Assembly: GCA_000818945.1 (NCBI GenBank)
Contig: KN805383.1
Coordinates: 684,440-695,485, forward strand
Reading direction: 5' to 3'
Source of the DNA: Schizochytrium sp. CCTCC M209059
Lineage: Eukaryota; Sar; Bigyra; Thraustochytrida; Thraustochytriidae
Length of the DNA stretch: 11,046 nucleotides
The translations under genes were made by a program, and so were the position numbers. Each line of letters opens with the position of its first letter. The first letter of the stretch is position 1. The notes under the pieces were generated by a model that did not search any database, had not been told where the DNA came from, and saw only the letters and a program-made list of their open reading frames with translations. Below are positions 1 to 7,290 of the stretch, in pieces.

Positions 1-105
1 GCGGCGCAGCGCGAGAGCCTGCGCGCGCGGGGCGTTTCTCTTGGCCTGCCTGGGTCGCGGAGGGTGGGTCTGTCTGTCTCAGGCTCGGCCGGTCGCTCGC
101 CCGTG

Positions 106-186
106 TGTTCTGTTCTGCCTGCTCCGTTCTGTTCTGTTCTGCTCTGTACTGTTCCGTTCCGTTCTGTTCTGTTCTATTTTGTTCTG
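106..186. repeat. Imperfect TTCTG pentanucleotide repeat
   Basis: The stretch is built mostly of GTTCT/TTCTG pentamers with scattered substitutions (TTCCG, CTCTG, TTTTG) and an interruption at about 117-125. The plus strand is strongly pyrimidine-rich. The mix of perfect and decayed units suggests an older, eroding microsatellite. Confidence 0.8.
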
Positions 187-310
187 CGCCTGCTCGCCGG
201 GGCGGGCGGAATCGGGCTGGCGCCTCCTCGCCGCCGGCCCGGCTTCTCGCCAGGCGGCCTCTGCTCGCTGCGCCGCCGCTCCGCTCTGCTGCCCGGCCCG
301 GCTGCGCCGC

Positions 311-398
311 GCTCGGCCGCGCTGCGCTCGGCCCGGCTCCGCCCGGCCCCGCTCGGCCCCGCTCGGCCCGGCTCCGCTGGGCTGGGCTGGGCTCGGGA
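311..398. repeat. GC-rich decanucleotide-like repeat with CTGGG run
   Basis: Units resembling GCTCGGCCCG and GCCCCGCTCG follow one another with period about ten. They end in three CTGGG pentamers at 377-391. The region is almost entirely G+C. The terminal part has four G-triplets spaced by two to three bases (379-397), which fits an intramolecular G-quadruplex on the plus strand. Confidence 0.65.
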
Positions 399-564
399 TT
401 GCAGAACTGCCGATTTCTTTCTTTCGTTGCCTAAATAATGCGCGCCGCTCTCGGGCTCTCTCGCGGCTCGAGGGCGCGGCCAGGGCTCGCTCGGGCGCCC
501 GGGCGCGGCGAACGGAGTTTGTTTCCGGGCCCGGCGCCGCGCCAGCTGCCGGCGCTCGCGCGGG

Positions 565-632
565 AGCGAGCGTGCGTGCGTGTGGTGCGTCAGGCAGTCA
601 GTCAGTCTGGCGGGCAGGCAGGCAGTCTGGGG
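565..632. repeat. Short GTGC, CAGT and GGCA tetranucleotide runs
   Basis: Three adjacent tetranucleotide runs of about three units each: GTGC at about 571-583, CAGT at about 594-607 and GGCA at about 612-625. Each has its own unit. They are followed directly by a GC-box-like sequence at 629-639. Confidence 0.6.
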
Positions 633-852
633 CGGGGCCGGTCGCACAATAGACGAGCGATAGCGTAATGCGCGAGCACGCCGCCGCCAGAAGACCCGAG
701 TCTCGGGACCCTGCGCGGCTCGCGCGCGACGCACGGAGGGCGGCCAACCGAGTCGCCCCGCTGCCCCGCCCCAGCTTGCATTCGGAGCACGCCGCGGAGA
801 GGGAGCGCAGAGGCCGGATGGTAGGCCATCCTCAGGCGGACAGCACCTGGGG

Positions 853-924
853 CTCGTCTCGTCTCGTCTCGTCTCGTCTCGTCTCGTCTCGTCTCGTCTC
901 GTCTCGTCTCGTCTCGTCTCGTCT
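853..924. repeat. (CTCGT)n perfect pentanucleotide microsatellite
   Basis: Seventy-two bases of uninterrupted CTCGT, about 14.4 units, without a single mismatch. The perfect state suggests recent slippage and likely length polymorphism. Since 5 is not a multiple of 3, the array reads as a five-residue peptide repeat in every frame. This explains the long spurious frames crossing it on both strands. Confidence 0.95.
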
Positions 925-966
925 AGACAGGGAGGACGCGGCACGCCATCTCCGTATAATGTCATC

Positions 967-1520
967 ATGATGCGCATGGAAAACGGCCACCGCGGCGTTC
1001 TCATCAATCAACCAGGTTGGCTGGGACTGCGTCGGGGACCCGAGGCCGCAGCAGTGGCATCAAATCCAGTATACCGCGGTAGCACCGAGGGAACCTTGGT
1101 TTGATTTTATAAGTGCATGCCCAGGAGCAAAAACAAGAGGTAACAATAGCGCGCTCCACAATCGAGTCGATGAAGACGACGTCCCGTGGGCATGCGCAGA
1201 GCAATTGTGGTCTGGCAGAAAAAAAGAATACATTGTCCGCTGGCTCCTCGAGGCAAGGTGTCCCGCGCGTGGACGTGCAAGTCGCTTCCTCCTCACGTTG
1301 GCGAGTTTTGTGGACGCTTGGCCACCAAGACAATCTCCCCTAAAGCCAAGAAATGGAGACGACAGGCTGTTTCTACTTTTCCATTCGCAGACATGGTGGT
1401 AGGCCGAAACACAATGGGACACAGCAGCGACGTAATCAAGAAAGCAAGAAAAAGGAAACATGCTGGTGGTACTACCATACTATGACCCGGCCGACACCCA
1501 CACAATTAAAGATTGCTCGC
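967..1520. other. 3' flank of UTP25, no supported gene
   Basis: Base composition falls visibly here compared with 1-966, with several A-rich stretches on the plus strand (for example 1434-1462). Seen from the minus-strand gene ending at 1521, these become pyrimidine-rich, U-rich RNA downstream of the stop codon. A canonical AATAAA is not obvious on the minus strand. A 45-codon plus-strand frame starts at 967, and the short frame after it could be joined through a GT-AG pair. Nothing in either translation is recognisable, so no gene is called. Confidence 0.55.
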
Positions 1521-4496
1521 CTAGGCGCCCGTCGTGAACGTAAAGACGCGTTTGGTACCCTTGAGCATGTGCAGAGCAGCGGTGGTCCCGGCGATGCGCT
1601 CGAGCGCCATGGCTTCGCGTTTGTCAAAGAGCACGAGATTTGATGACGGCTCCGCAGAGGGCTCAATGAGGTTTGCGAGCTCCGAGTAAAAGTGAGCGTT
1701 GAGCGGCGGCGCATAAAAGACCAAGCGGTGGATGCCGCGAAGACGGAAACGGTTGTAAAAGTGAAATCGTTCCGTCGTGAGAAGAATCCTCGCCCGTCCG
1801 TGGAAGAAATCGCCACGCGCACGCGTAATCTGGTCAGTTTCCGAGTACTCGGTCACAGAAACAAAGAGCGCCTGCTCAATTTCACCATCTGTCTCCGTGT
1901 GAGAGAGCCGCTTGCCCGACTTGTCGCGCACGCGGTTCTTGCGCTGACGACGCCACGGCTTACCCATGGCGCGCTCGCCCTCCTCGCCAAGACTATGCGC
2001 CGCGTCGCGAAAGAGCTTGCGCACCGAAACAAAGTCAAGGTAGGATGGGACAACCACCATAGTGTGCGCTGCAGCTTGACGCTGCAACGCTGGCAGCACG
2101 TTCATCCTAAAGTACTCAAGACGGTCGTCGCTATCTGTTTCCACACGCACAAACTTGTGGGCAATCCCGTCCACATCAACATCCTCGAGAACGCCAGAGT
2201 AGGCAGCTCGGCGCACAGTGAGCTGGCCTGCGAGATTCAGGTCGGTGCTCGATCGTGGCGCTGTAAGAGCGTTGATAAAAGGATCAGGATACGCACTGCA
2301 TACAATCGTCTGGCGAAAGCGGCGCGGAAGGCCGTCCACGAGAGAAATGGGCCGAATGCGCGAAAAGTCCATATCATCACGAAGCTCAATGGGCTTTCTG
2401 TTCACGGCGCTCATGGTGTCAATGAGATGTTGCCAATTCTGCATTTGAATCATCTCGGCCTGATCAATCACGCAGACTTCAATCGACGAAAGAAAGTCTG
2501 TTGACTCCTTTTCCTTTCGACGTTCCTCGCGTCGCAGCTGCTCGCGAGTATTAATGCCCAGATCAGCTAGATTATCCTCCTCTTCTACCTCCCCATCTTC
2601 TTCTCCGCCTGCATCACGCCCGGTGGCATCCTGGTCGTTTTCAGCGGCGTCTCCAATCTCCTGGCCGGTCGCAAGACGAATGCCCAGAGGCGAGGCAATG
2701 ATGATGTCAGCCTTGTAGAAATCCGCAAAGAACCGTACGCTCTTGCGCCCGTTCAAAGCCACGCCGATACGAAAGCACTCATCACTATTACCCGTGAAAA
2801 CATCATGCCAGTCCGCAGGGCGCCCGCCGCCAGCACCCCCTTTTCGTGCTTCGTCATCGCGCAGGAACGGGTGCTCCTCGGCATCGTAAAACAGTTCGTC
2901 GTAGGCTTCACCCGCCGTCGCGGACTCGCGTCGAACCCGCTTGGCAACATCCGGAAGCTCTTCGCCGCCTTCTTCGCAATAGTCTGAGAAAATGCGCGAC
3001 TTGTTCGCTACACTCGTTCCTGAGGGCAACACCTCGAGCATAACGCGCATGACGCGCAATGCAGCGTGCCGTGTCGGCACGAGGATGAGGGCCTGGGGCC
3101 GTGTGAACCCCTGATCACGGACGACATCGTCCAGGAGATCGTCGTTTTCGGCAGCCTCGTTATTCTCCCCCCCCTCTTCTTCTTCTTCTGATTCTTCTTC
3201 GCCTTCGTCGCTCTTACCAGAGGCTGCTTGTCCGCGAGCGACCTTGGCAGCCTCCCTTGCGCGACGTTGCTTTTCTGCCCGAACGCGGAGGCGAGCATTG
3301 TGTTTTGTGACCAAATCTCTGCTCTTCATGACGTGGTTCAGCACGTGAAGCACGTACAACTCACGGAGTTCTGAAGCATTGCCTAGGTCTCGCGCGCCAA
3401 AGTTTATATCCGTGTACCTCTTCAAAGGTTCCACCAGAGCGTTTTGGAGCGCAGTGAAGCCGAACGCATTTCGAGGTGGAACTCTGTCTTCGCCCAGACG
3501 GTCCTTGCAAATACGATGCCGCCGTTCAGCATACGCGAGCCACGACTTGGCGAGGCGCGTCCTTATCTCGTAATTTTGAACAAGTGCGTCCTCATTGCCT
3601 TTGCGTACACGTTCAGCCGTGAATTCGTTGCGATTCACCATGGCATCAGCATCTGCGCCCAGAGCAATGCACTTTAGCTTGGTTGTGCCCACGAGGATCT
3701 TGCTCTTGGACTTGCGTTGTAGAATTTTCTCTCGTTTGGTCGGCGGATCCATTTGTGCGTCTTGATCCGCGAGTCTCTCTAGACTGTCTTCGTCAAACCC
3801 GTAATTCTTGACAAACCTTTCCTCGAAGTGCCCGCTCTCAGCCATCTCGGGCCCGGCGTCTTCGTCTTCGTCTTCGTCTTCGTCGTCTTCCTCGACGTCG
3901 CTGCCATGGGAACCTTCATTTGCAGCGTTGTCGATTTCAGACTCTTGCATTTTATTGCCTTCGCCATTCTCGTCTTCTTCATCTTCTTCTTGCTCCTCTC
4001 CATCTTCGTCGACATCTTCGTCGTCGTCGTCATCATCATCATCTTCGATGCCCTCTTGCTCGCGACGTACACGGTCAAGCACGCCTCGCTCTAAGAGTGC
4101 CAACGAGTTTTCCGCGCTAGTCAGGCTCGACAAGAGACCCTGGTACGCGGCGTCAGGCTCTTCCTCAGCGTCGTCAGAATCGACGTTGTCGTCCTGGTCC
4201 CATTCAACCTCGCCATCACTGTCAGCGTCCTCGAAGCCGTTCGCGATGTCATTGCGGGATCCGAGAAGACCGTCTCGCTCTCTGCGCCTCTTCCCTGACC
4301 TTTGCCCGGCCGCACTCTCCTCGCGCTCGCCAGACTTGTCGTTCTTCTTGCTCAGGCTGCCATAGATGCCTGTCGCGCCATCGTTCGTGTACCAGTCGGC
4401 CTGGGCCTTGGCCTTGCGAGCGTTCTTGCTAAGACCGCCTTTGCGGCGCTTCGAGCCTCCGCCCTTGCCGCCCTTGCTGCCCTTGCGCTTGCCCAT
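1521..4496 (-). CDS. UTP25: U3 snoRNA-associated protein 25 (Utp25/Def), degenerate DEAD-box-like factor
   Basis: This 991-residue protein is a homologue of yeast Utp25 and vertebrate Def. The family belongs to the U3-containing small-subunit processome and is needed for early 18S pre-rRNA cleavages in the nucleolus; zebrafish Def also promotes p53 turnover. Residues 1-31 are Lys/Gly-rich and resemble a nucleolar localisation signal. Residues 82-215 are acidic and disordered, with eight Asp at 152-159. The conserved core runs from about 224 to the end: HVLNH at 384-388, an LVPTR motif at 472-476 (helicase Ia-like), IDQAE with MQNW at 677-688 (motif II degenerate), SAY at 734-736 (motif III position), TERFHFYNR at 908-916, HFYSE at 935-939 and FTTG near the end. 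No Walker A GKT is visible, as known for this family, so ATPase activity is doubtful. At 991 residues it exceeds yeast and animal members (roughly 720-760), because of charged insertions at about 408-462, 611-668 and 836-875. The start has A at -3 and G at +4. The gene is intronless. Confidence 0.95.
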   Translation of the reverse strand: MGKRKGSKGGKGGGSKRRKGGLSKNARKAKAQADWYTNDGATGIYGSLSKKNDKSGEREESAAGQRSGKRRRERDGLLGSRNDIANGFEDADSDGEVEWDQDDNVDSDDAEEEPDAAYQGLLSSLTSAENSLALLERGVLDRVRREQEGIEDDDDDDDDEDVDEDGEEQEEDEEDENGEGNKMQESEIDNAANEGSHGSDVEEDDEDEDEDEDAGPEMAESGHFEERFVKNYGFDEDSLERLADQDAQMDPPTKREKILQRKSKSKILVGTTKLKCIALGADADAMVNRNEFTAERVRKGNEDALVQNYEIRTRLAKSWLAYAERRHRICKDRLGEDRVPPRNAFGFTALQNALVEPLKRYTDINFGARDLGNASELRELYVLHVLNHVMKSRDLVTKHNARLRVRAEKQRRAREAAKVARGQAASGKSDEGEEESEEEEEGGENNEAAENDDLLDDVVRDQGFTRPQALILVPTRHAALRVMRVMLEVLPSGTSVANKSRIFSDYCEEGGEELPDVAKRVRRESATAGEAYDELFYDAEEHPFLRDDEARKGGAGGGRPADWHDVFTGNSDECFRIGVALNGRKSVRFFADFYKADIIIASPLGIRLATGQEIGDAAENDQDATGRDAGGEEDGEVEEEDNLADLGINTREQLRREERRKEKESTDFLSSIEVCVIDQAEMIQMQNWQHLIDTMSAVNRKPIELRDDMDFSRIRPISLVDGLPRRFRQTIVCSAYPDPFINALTAPRSSTDLNLAGQLTVRRAAYSGVLEDVDVDGIAHKFVRVETDSDDRLEYFRMNVLPALQRQAAAHTMVVVPSYLDFVSVRKLFRDAAHSLGEEGERAMGKPWRRQRKNRVRDKSGKRLSHTETDGEIEQALFVSVTEYSETDQITRARGDFFHGRARILLTTERFHFYNRFRLRGIHRLVFYAPPLNAHFYSELANLIEPSAEPSSNLVLFDKREAMALERIAGTTAALHMLKGTKRVFTFTTGA

Positions 4497-4588
4497 CGTC
4501 CCTACGCGACCTCGCTGCGCGCGAATTCCTGCTCTGCTCCTCGCTTCTCTGCGCCACGAACCCGGCTAGTTGCCACCCACTTCCCTGC

Positions 4589-4604
4589 GACCCTTGCAAG
4601 GGTC
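4589..4604. promoter_or_regulatory. Perfect 16-bp palindrome upstream of UTP25
   Basis: GACCCTTGCAAGGGTC is perfectly self-complementary. It ends 93 bases upstream of the UTP25 start codon, where a homodimeric factor could bind. A further GGGTC lies at 4611-4615. A 16-bp perfect palindrome is expected by chance well under once in 474 bases. The function is inferred. Confidence 0.5.
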
Positions 4605-4680
4605 AAACTAGGGTCGAGCCTCGTTCCCAAAAGAACCATCGAATATACGTACGTACTACTGCACAATGCTAGAAAAATGA

Positions 4681-4720
4681 GGTCGGTCGGTCGGTCGGTC
4701 GGTCGGTCGGTGGGTCGGTC
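4681..4720. repeat. (GGTC)10 tetranucleotide microsatellite
   Basis: Ten GGTC units with a single substitution in unit eight (GGTG at 4709-4712). The array lies 185-224 bases upstream of the UTP25 start codon. The same GGTC tetramer forms the outer arm of the nearby 16-bp palindrome. Confidence 0.95.
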
Positions 4721-4728
4721 TCGCGAGA
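4719..4728. promoter_or_regulatory. TCTCGCGAGA palindromic element
   Basis: A 10-bp palindrome overlaps the end of the GGTC array and is followed by a GA run. The same decamer is a known core-promoter element of mammalian housekeeping genes. Whether it has a role in this lineage is unknown, and it could be coincidence. Confidence 0.35.
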
Positions 4729-4970
4729 GAGAGATGAAGGCAGCTTGAAGTTGAACACTAAGCACTAGGCAGTAGGACTAGGTCCAGGCTAGCTCGACGC
4801 ATTTGAGAAGATGGTTGATTTAGTCGATCCTGATTCACGGCCAGGGAAGTCCTTTCGTCAATGTGACAAAAGGAAAAAATCACAAGAAAGGTCTCGACCA
4901 GAGTTTAAAAGGAAAAAGAGAGTCAACAAAAACAACAAAAAGAATAGGTCAGATTTCCTTGTAAATTTCA

Positions 4971-6070
4971 TCAAGCAGCCTTTGGCGCAGAACTATCGAT
5001 GTTGCTGCGGCTCTGCGAACTTGTCCGGCTTGTGTTCGCACTAGAGCTGCTATTGCTACCCCCTCCACCACTACCAGCGTCAGCCCCCCCTGTCCCAAAT
5101 GCGTCGGGTGCAATTTCCTCATCGACAGCCATGGGAACGGGCGGCGGAGACTTGGACGTTGAAGGCGTAGCCAATTGCGTGGCAGCAGAGGCTGCTGGAG
5201 GAAGATCGCTCCCATCGTCGTCGTCGACCTCCAATGCATCTTCTTCCTCATCATCATCGTCTGCGACAGCGTGCGATTCGACAACATTGTCATCTTGGTC
5301 GAGTTTCCTCAAGTCTTCTTGACTCATACCGGGCACCTCGCCGTAGATCTCCAAATACTTGTCACGAACAACGCGGGCAGCTTCCTTTTCAGTCTCAAAT
5401 GTGCCCAAATGCACAATCTTTTTGGAAATCCATGCCCGGGCAACATATTTTGAGTCTCTTTTCTGGAAGGTGACGCCTCTATATTTTGAAGAAAATTTGG
5501 CGCTCTTGCGCCATCGGCGCACCTTACGAGGGGGTTCGTCGTTGCCCGTTGCTGGCGATGCAGCCGAGGCCCCCATGCCAACGCCAACTTGGCTGGGAAA
5601 TCCTTGCAAAACGAGTTGTGCTGGTGTCCCGCCTGAGGCTTGCATGAAATTTGCTTGCGTCTGAGCCTGCGCGTTTGGGTGTTGATGTTGCGACATAAGT
5701 GTCGGAGGTGGCGGCGGCGGTGGTGACAAACCTTGACCCCGCTGATGCTGCTGCTGTTGCATTGCGTTACTATGAGAAAGCGCTTGAAGATCGTCCCTGC
5801 TCAAATAACGCTCATGCGATTCGAGCGAGTTTTCTTGTTTCGGTTGCCCTGAATGATGCTGCTGTTGCTGCCGCTGCTGTTGCTGGTTCAACTGTTGTGC
5901 AAAATCCTGTTCCTGTTGCCGAAGTTGTTGTTGTAGCTGTTGCTGTAATTGCTGCTGTTGTGAAGCAGGAGAAGATGATGGCTGGATTTGGGCCTTTTGG
6001 CTTTCCACAAAGGCGCGGATGAAGCTCGTATCTGAAGAGTTATTGGCAAGTCCCCCTTGTTGTTGTTGTG

Positions 6071-6102
<32 letters not shown>

Positions 6103-6629
6103 CGCTGTTGCTGCTGCTGCTGCTGCTGGTTCGCATAGGTCGCTGTAGATTGCGAGTTGGAGGTGTTTTGCCTATAGGCCTGAATATGGGCTTCGATTTG
6201 TGCGAGCTCTTGCAATAATTGCAATTTTCGAGACTCGAGCCATTGAATGAGACTTTCATCGCGCTGCAATGATCCCGACATTGCCTGCACTGGCGCAGAT
6301 TGTTGCTGCATTCGTAATTTATCTGCTTCTCTTGGAAGATCTGCTTGTTGACTTTGGCGCAATTGCTCTTCGTCTCGTTGTCGTTGTTCTATTTGTTGTT
6401 GATCTTGTTGCTGCTTTTGTTGCTGCTGTGACTGTTGCTGTGATTGCGTTTGATGTTGCTGCTGCGCTGATCCAAAGGCCTGCAAATATTGAAGAGGAAG
6501 CTGTGCGAGTTGATAAGGTTGAAGGGAGATGGGCTGGTTGTGATTGCCCGGCTGTTGTTGATATAGAAAGAGAGCTTGACCGAAGAGACCTTGTGGGTTA
6601 ACCTGCCACTGCTGGGGTTGCTGTTGTTG

Positions 6630-6666
<37 letters not shown>

Positions 6667-6790
6667 AACTGCTGCTGCTGTTGTTGCTGCTGCAAAGCGT
6701 GCGAAACAGGAGACTGCGCGATCGCAGCAGATATGGCCGAGTTAAGCTGTTGTTGTGGCGTTTGTGGTTGTGATTGTGATTGTGATTGTG

Positions 6791-6821
<31 letters not shown>

Positions 6822-6980
6822 CTGGTGCTGCTGACTGGTTCTCTCGTCTTGTGTATTGGCGGAGACTCCAATATTGCCTTGAGTTACATTTTCACGCGTA
6901 GCGGACGAAGTAGACTGCCTGCGAAGTCGCCCGTGCGGGTCGTTTGCGTGGCCAGAGATGTCGTCGCGACTGTCTCGCAT
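4971..6980 (-). CDS. Glutamine-rich protein with one AP2/ERF DNA-binding domain
   Basis: This 669-residue protein is probably a nuclear transcription factor. Residues about 499-550 form a single AP2/ERF domain: YRGV at 500-503, then a WISKK strand region, HLGTFET and the amphipathic helix EAARVVRDKYLEIYG. A basic patch before it (RKVRRWRK, 485-492) could serve as nuclear signal or DNA clamp. Residues 40-450 are about 40% Gln, with runs at 53-63, 97-121, 285-303 and 341-373. They are broken by a helix-prone charged/Leu segment at 240-271, possibly a coiled coil for dimerisation. Seven Pro lie at 420-426. After the AP2 domain comes an acidic stretch (574-589) and a Gly/Ser-rich tail. Gln-rich and acidic regions are typical activation domains. 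The start at 6980 is the only Met after the upstream in-frame stop (6987-6989), with A at -3. The gene is intronless and lies 474 bp upstream of UTP25 on the same strand. Target genes are unknown. Confidence 0.93.
6072..6101 (-). repeat. Pure (CAA)10 tract in the AP2 gene
   Basis: Ten uninterrupted CAA codons on the coding strand encode Gln residues 294-303. They are followed upstream by a CAG-dominated run across an Arg codon. Pure runs of this kind are prone to replication slippage, so allele length may vary. Confidence 0.9.
6618..6692 (-). repeat. Mixed CAG/CAA tract encoding Gln8-Leu-Gln16
   Basis: The coding strand carries 25 codons for 24 Gln and one Leu, residues 97-121. CAG predominates and CAA is interspersed. 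Codon mixing is known to stabilise such tracts against slippage, unlike the pure CAA runs elsewhere in the same gene. Confidence 0.85.
6792..6821 (-). repeat. Second pure (CAA)10 tract in the AP2 gene
   Basis: Ten uninterrupted CAA codons near the N-terminus form most of the 11-residue Gln run at residues 53-63. The tract has the same length and purity as the one at 6072-6101, although the two are 690 bases apart. Confidence 0.9.
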
Positions 6981-7091
6981 ACTGTGCTACGTACAAGCCG
7001 CGCGTCACGCGTGCCAATCTCTTGTCGCCGCGGCGTCAACGCAGTCCATGCACGCGCCACAAGCGGGCGCGCCGCTTATCTGTGAGGAGCT

Positions 7092-7116
7092 GCTGGTGCT
7101 GGTGCTGGTGCTAGTG
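7092..7116. repeat. CTGGTG hexanucleotide run
   Basis: About four CTGGTG hexamers, the last one altered to CTAGTG. They lie 112-136 bases upstream of the AP2-protein start codon, so possibly within its 5' leader. Confidence 0.75.
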
Positions 7117-7241
7117 TTGCTGCAAGCTCGAGCGCCTACGGCAAGGGGTTTGGAGAGACCGAAGTCACGGCGACAGCGACCTCGTCGACGCCTGCGATGC
7201 CTCGGCCTGACGCGCGAAGCAAGACCAGACCAGACCCGGCC

Positions 7242-7274
7242 GTGACTTCGCGACGCAGCGCGGCGCGAAGTCAC
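7242..7274. promoter_or_regulatory. 11-bp perfect inverted repeat with GTGACTTC core
   Basis: GTGACTTCGCG at 7242-7252 pairs with CGCGAAGTCAC at 7264-7274 across an 11-base spacer. A further GAAGTCAC lies at 7161-7168. Three copies of one octamer within 115 bases, about 180-295 bases upstream of the AP2-protein start codon, suggest a binding-site cluster or an RNA hairpin in the leader. Confidence 0.45.
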
Positions 7275-7290
7275 TTGCTGCGATCGAGGC

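Larger units (their letters stand above)
1..966. other. GC-rich non-coding stretch at left edge
   Basis: No gene can be supported in these 966 bases. Frames stay open on both strands because the DNA is GC-rich and repeat-laden. Their translations are low-complexity Ala/Arg/Pro/Ser or repeat peptides, such as RRDET repeats on the minus strand and RLVSS repeats on the plus strand from the CTCGT array. Visible items are an imperfect TTCTG-type repeat, a decanucleotide-like GC repeat ending in a G-quadruplex candidate, short GTGC/CAGT/GGCA runs, a GC-box-like GGGGCGGGGCC at 629-639, and the CTCGT array. It may be regulatory DNA for a gene beyond the left edge; that is inference. Confidence 0.6.
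4497..4970. promoter_or_regulatory. Intergenic region: AP2 gene 3' flank and UTP25 promoter
   Basis: This 474-bp gap separates two minus-strand genes. The right part, about 4860-4970, is A-rich on the plus strand, so the AP2 transcript would be U-rich just past its stop. The left part should hold the UTP25 promoter. Reading back from the start codon it contains a 16-bp palindrome (4589-4604), a minus-strand TATATTCG at 4640-4647 about 145 bases from the start codon, a TACGTACGTA palindrome (4646-4655), a GGTC array (4681-4720) and TCTCGCGAGA (4719-4728). The assignment as promoter is by position. No transcription start is visible in the sequence. Confidence 0.6.

Noticed and set aside
1..438. 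Plus-strand frame open from the left edge, possible gene end
   Set aside because: The translation runs through the TTCTG repeat and GC repeats as low-complexity sequence. Other plus frames in the same stretch are open too.
853..924. CRISPR-like array
   Set aside because: The repeats are contiguous pentamers without spacers. None of the tandem arrays in the window has repeat-spacer structure.
174..1007. 277-codon minus-strand frame with RRDET repeats
   Set aside because: It exists because the CTCGT array and GC-rich DNA lack stops. The peptide is repeat-encoded and has no recognisable domain, and overlapping frames on the plus strand are equally open.
1692..2504. 270-codon plus-strand frame inside UTP25
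   Set aside because: It is the antisense shadow of a well-supported gene and shows no domain of its own.
3808..4365. 185-codon plus-strand frame rich in Ser
   Set aside because: It is the complement of the Asp/Glu-rich region of Utp25; GAC/GAG-type codons read as TCG/TCC on the other strand.
4811..5044. 77-codon plus-strand frame, very Lys/Asn-rich
   Set aside because: It reflects the A-rich 3' flank of the AP2 gene and overlaps that gene's C-terminus. No known motif.
6576..6773. Plus-strand frame with a long Leu run resembling a membrane segment
   Set aside because: It is the antisense reading of the polyglutamine tract.
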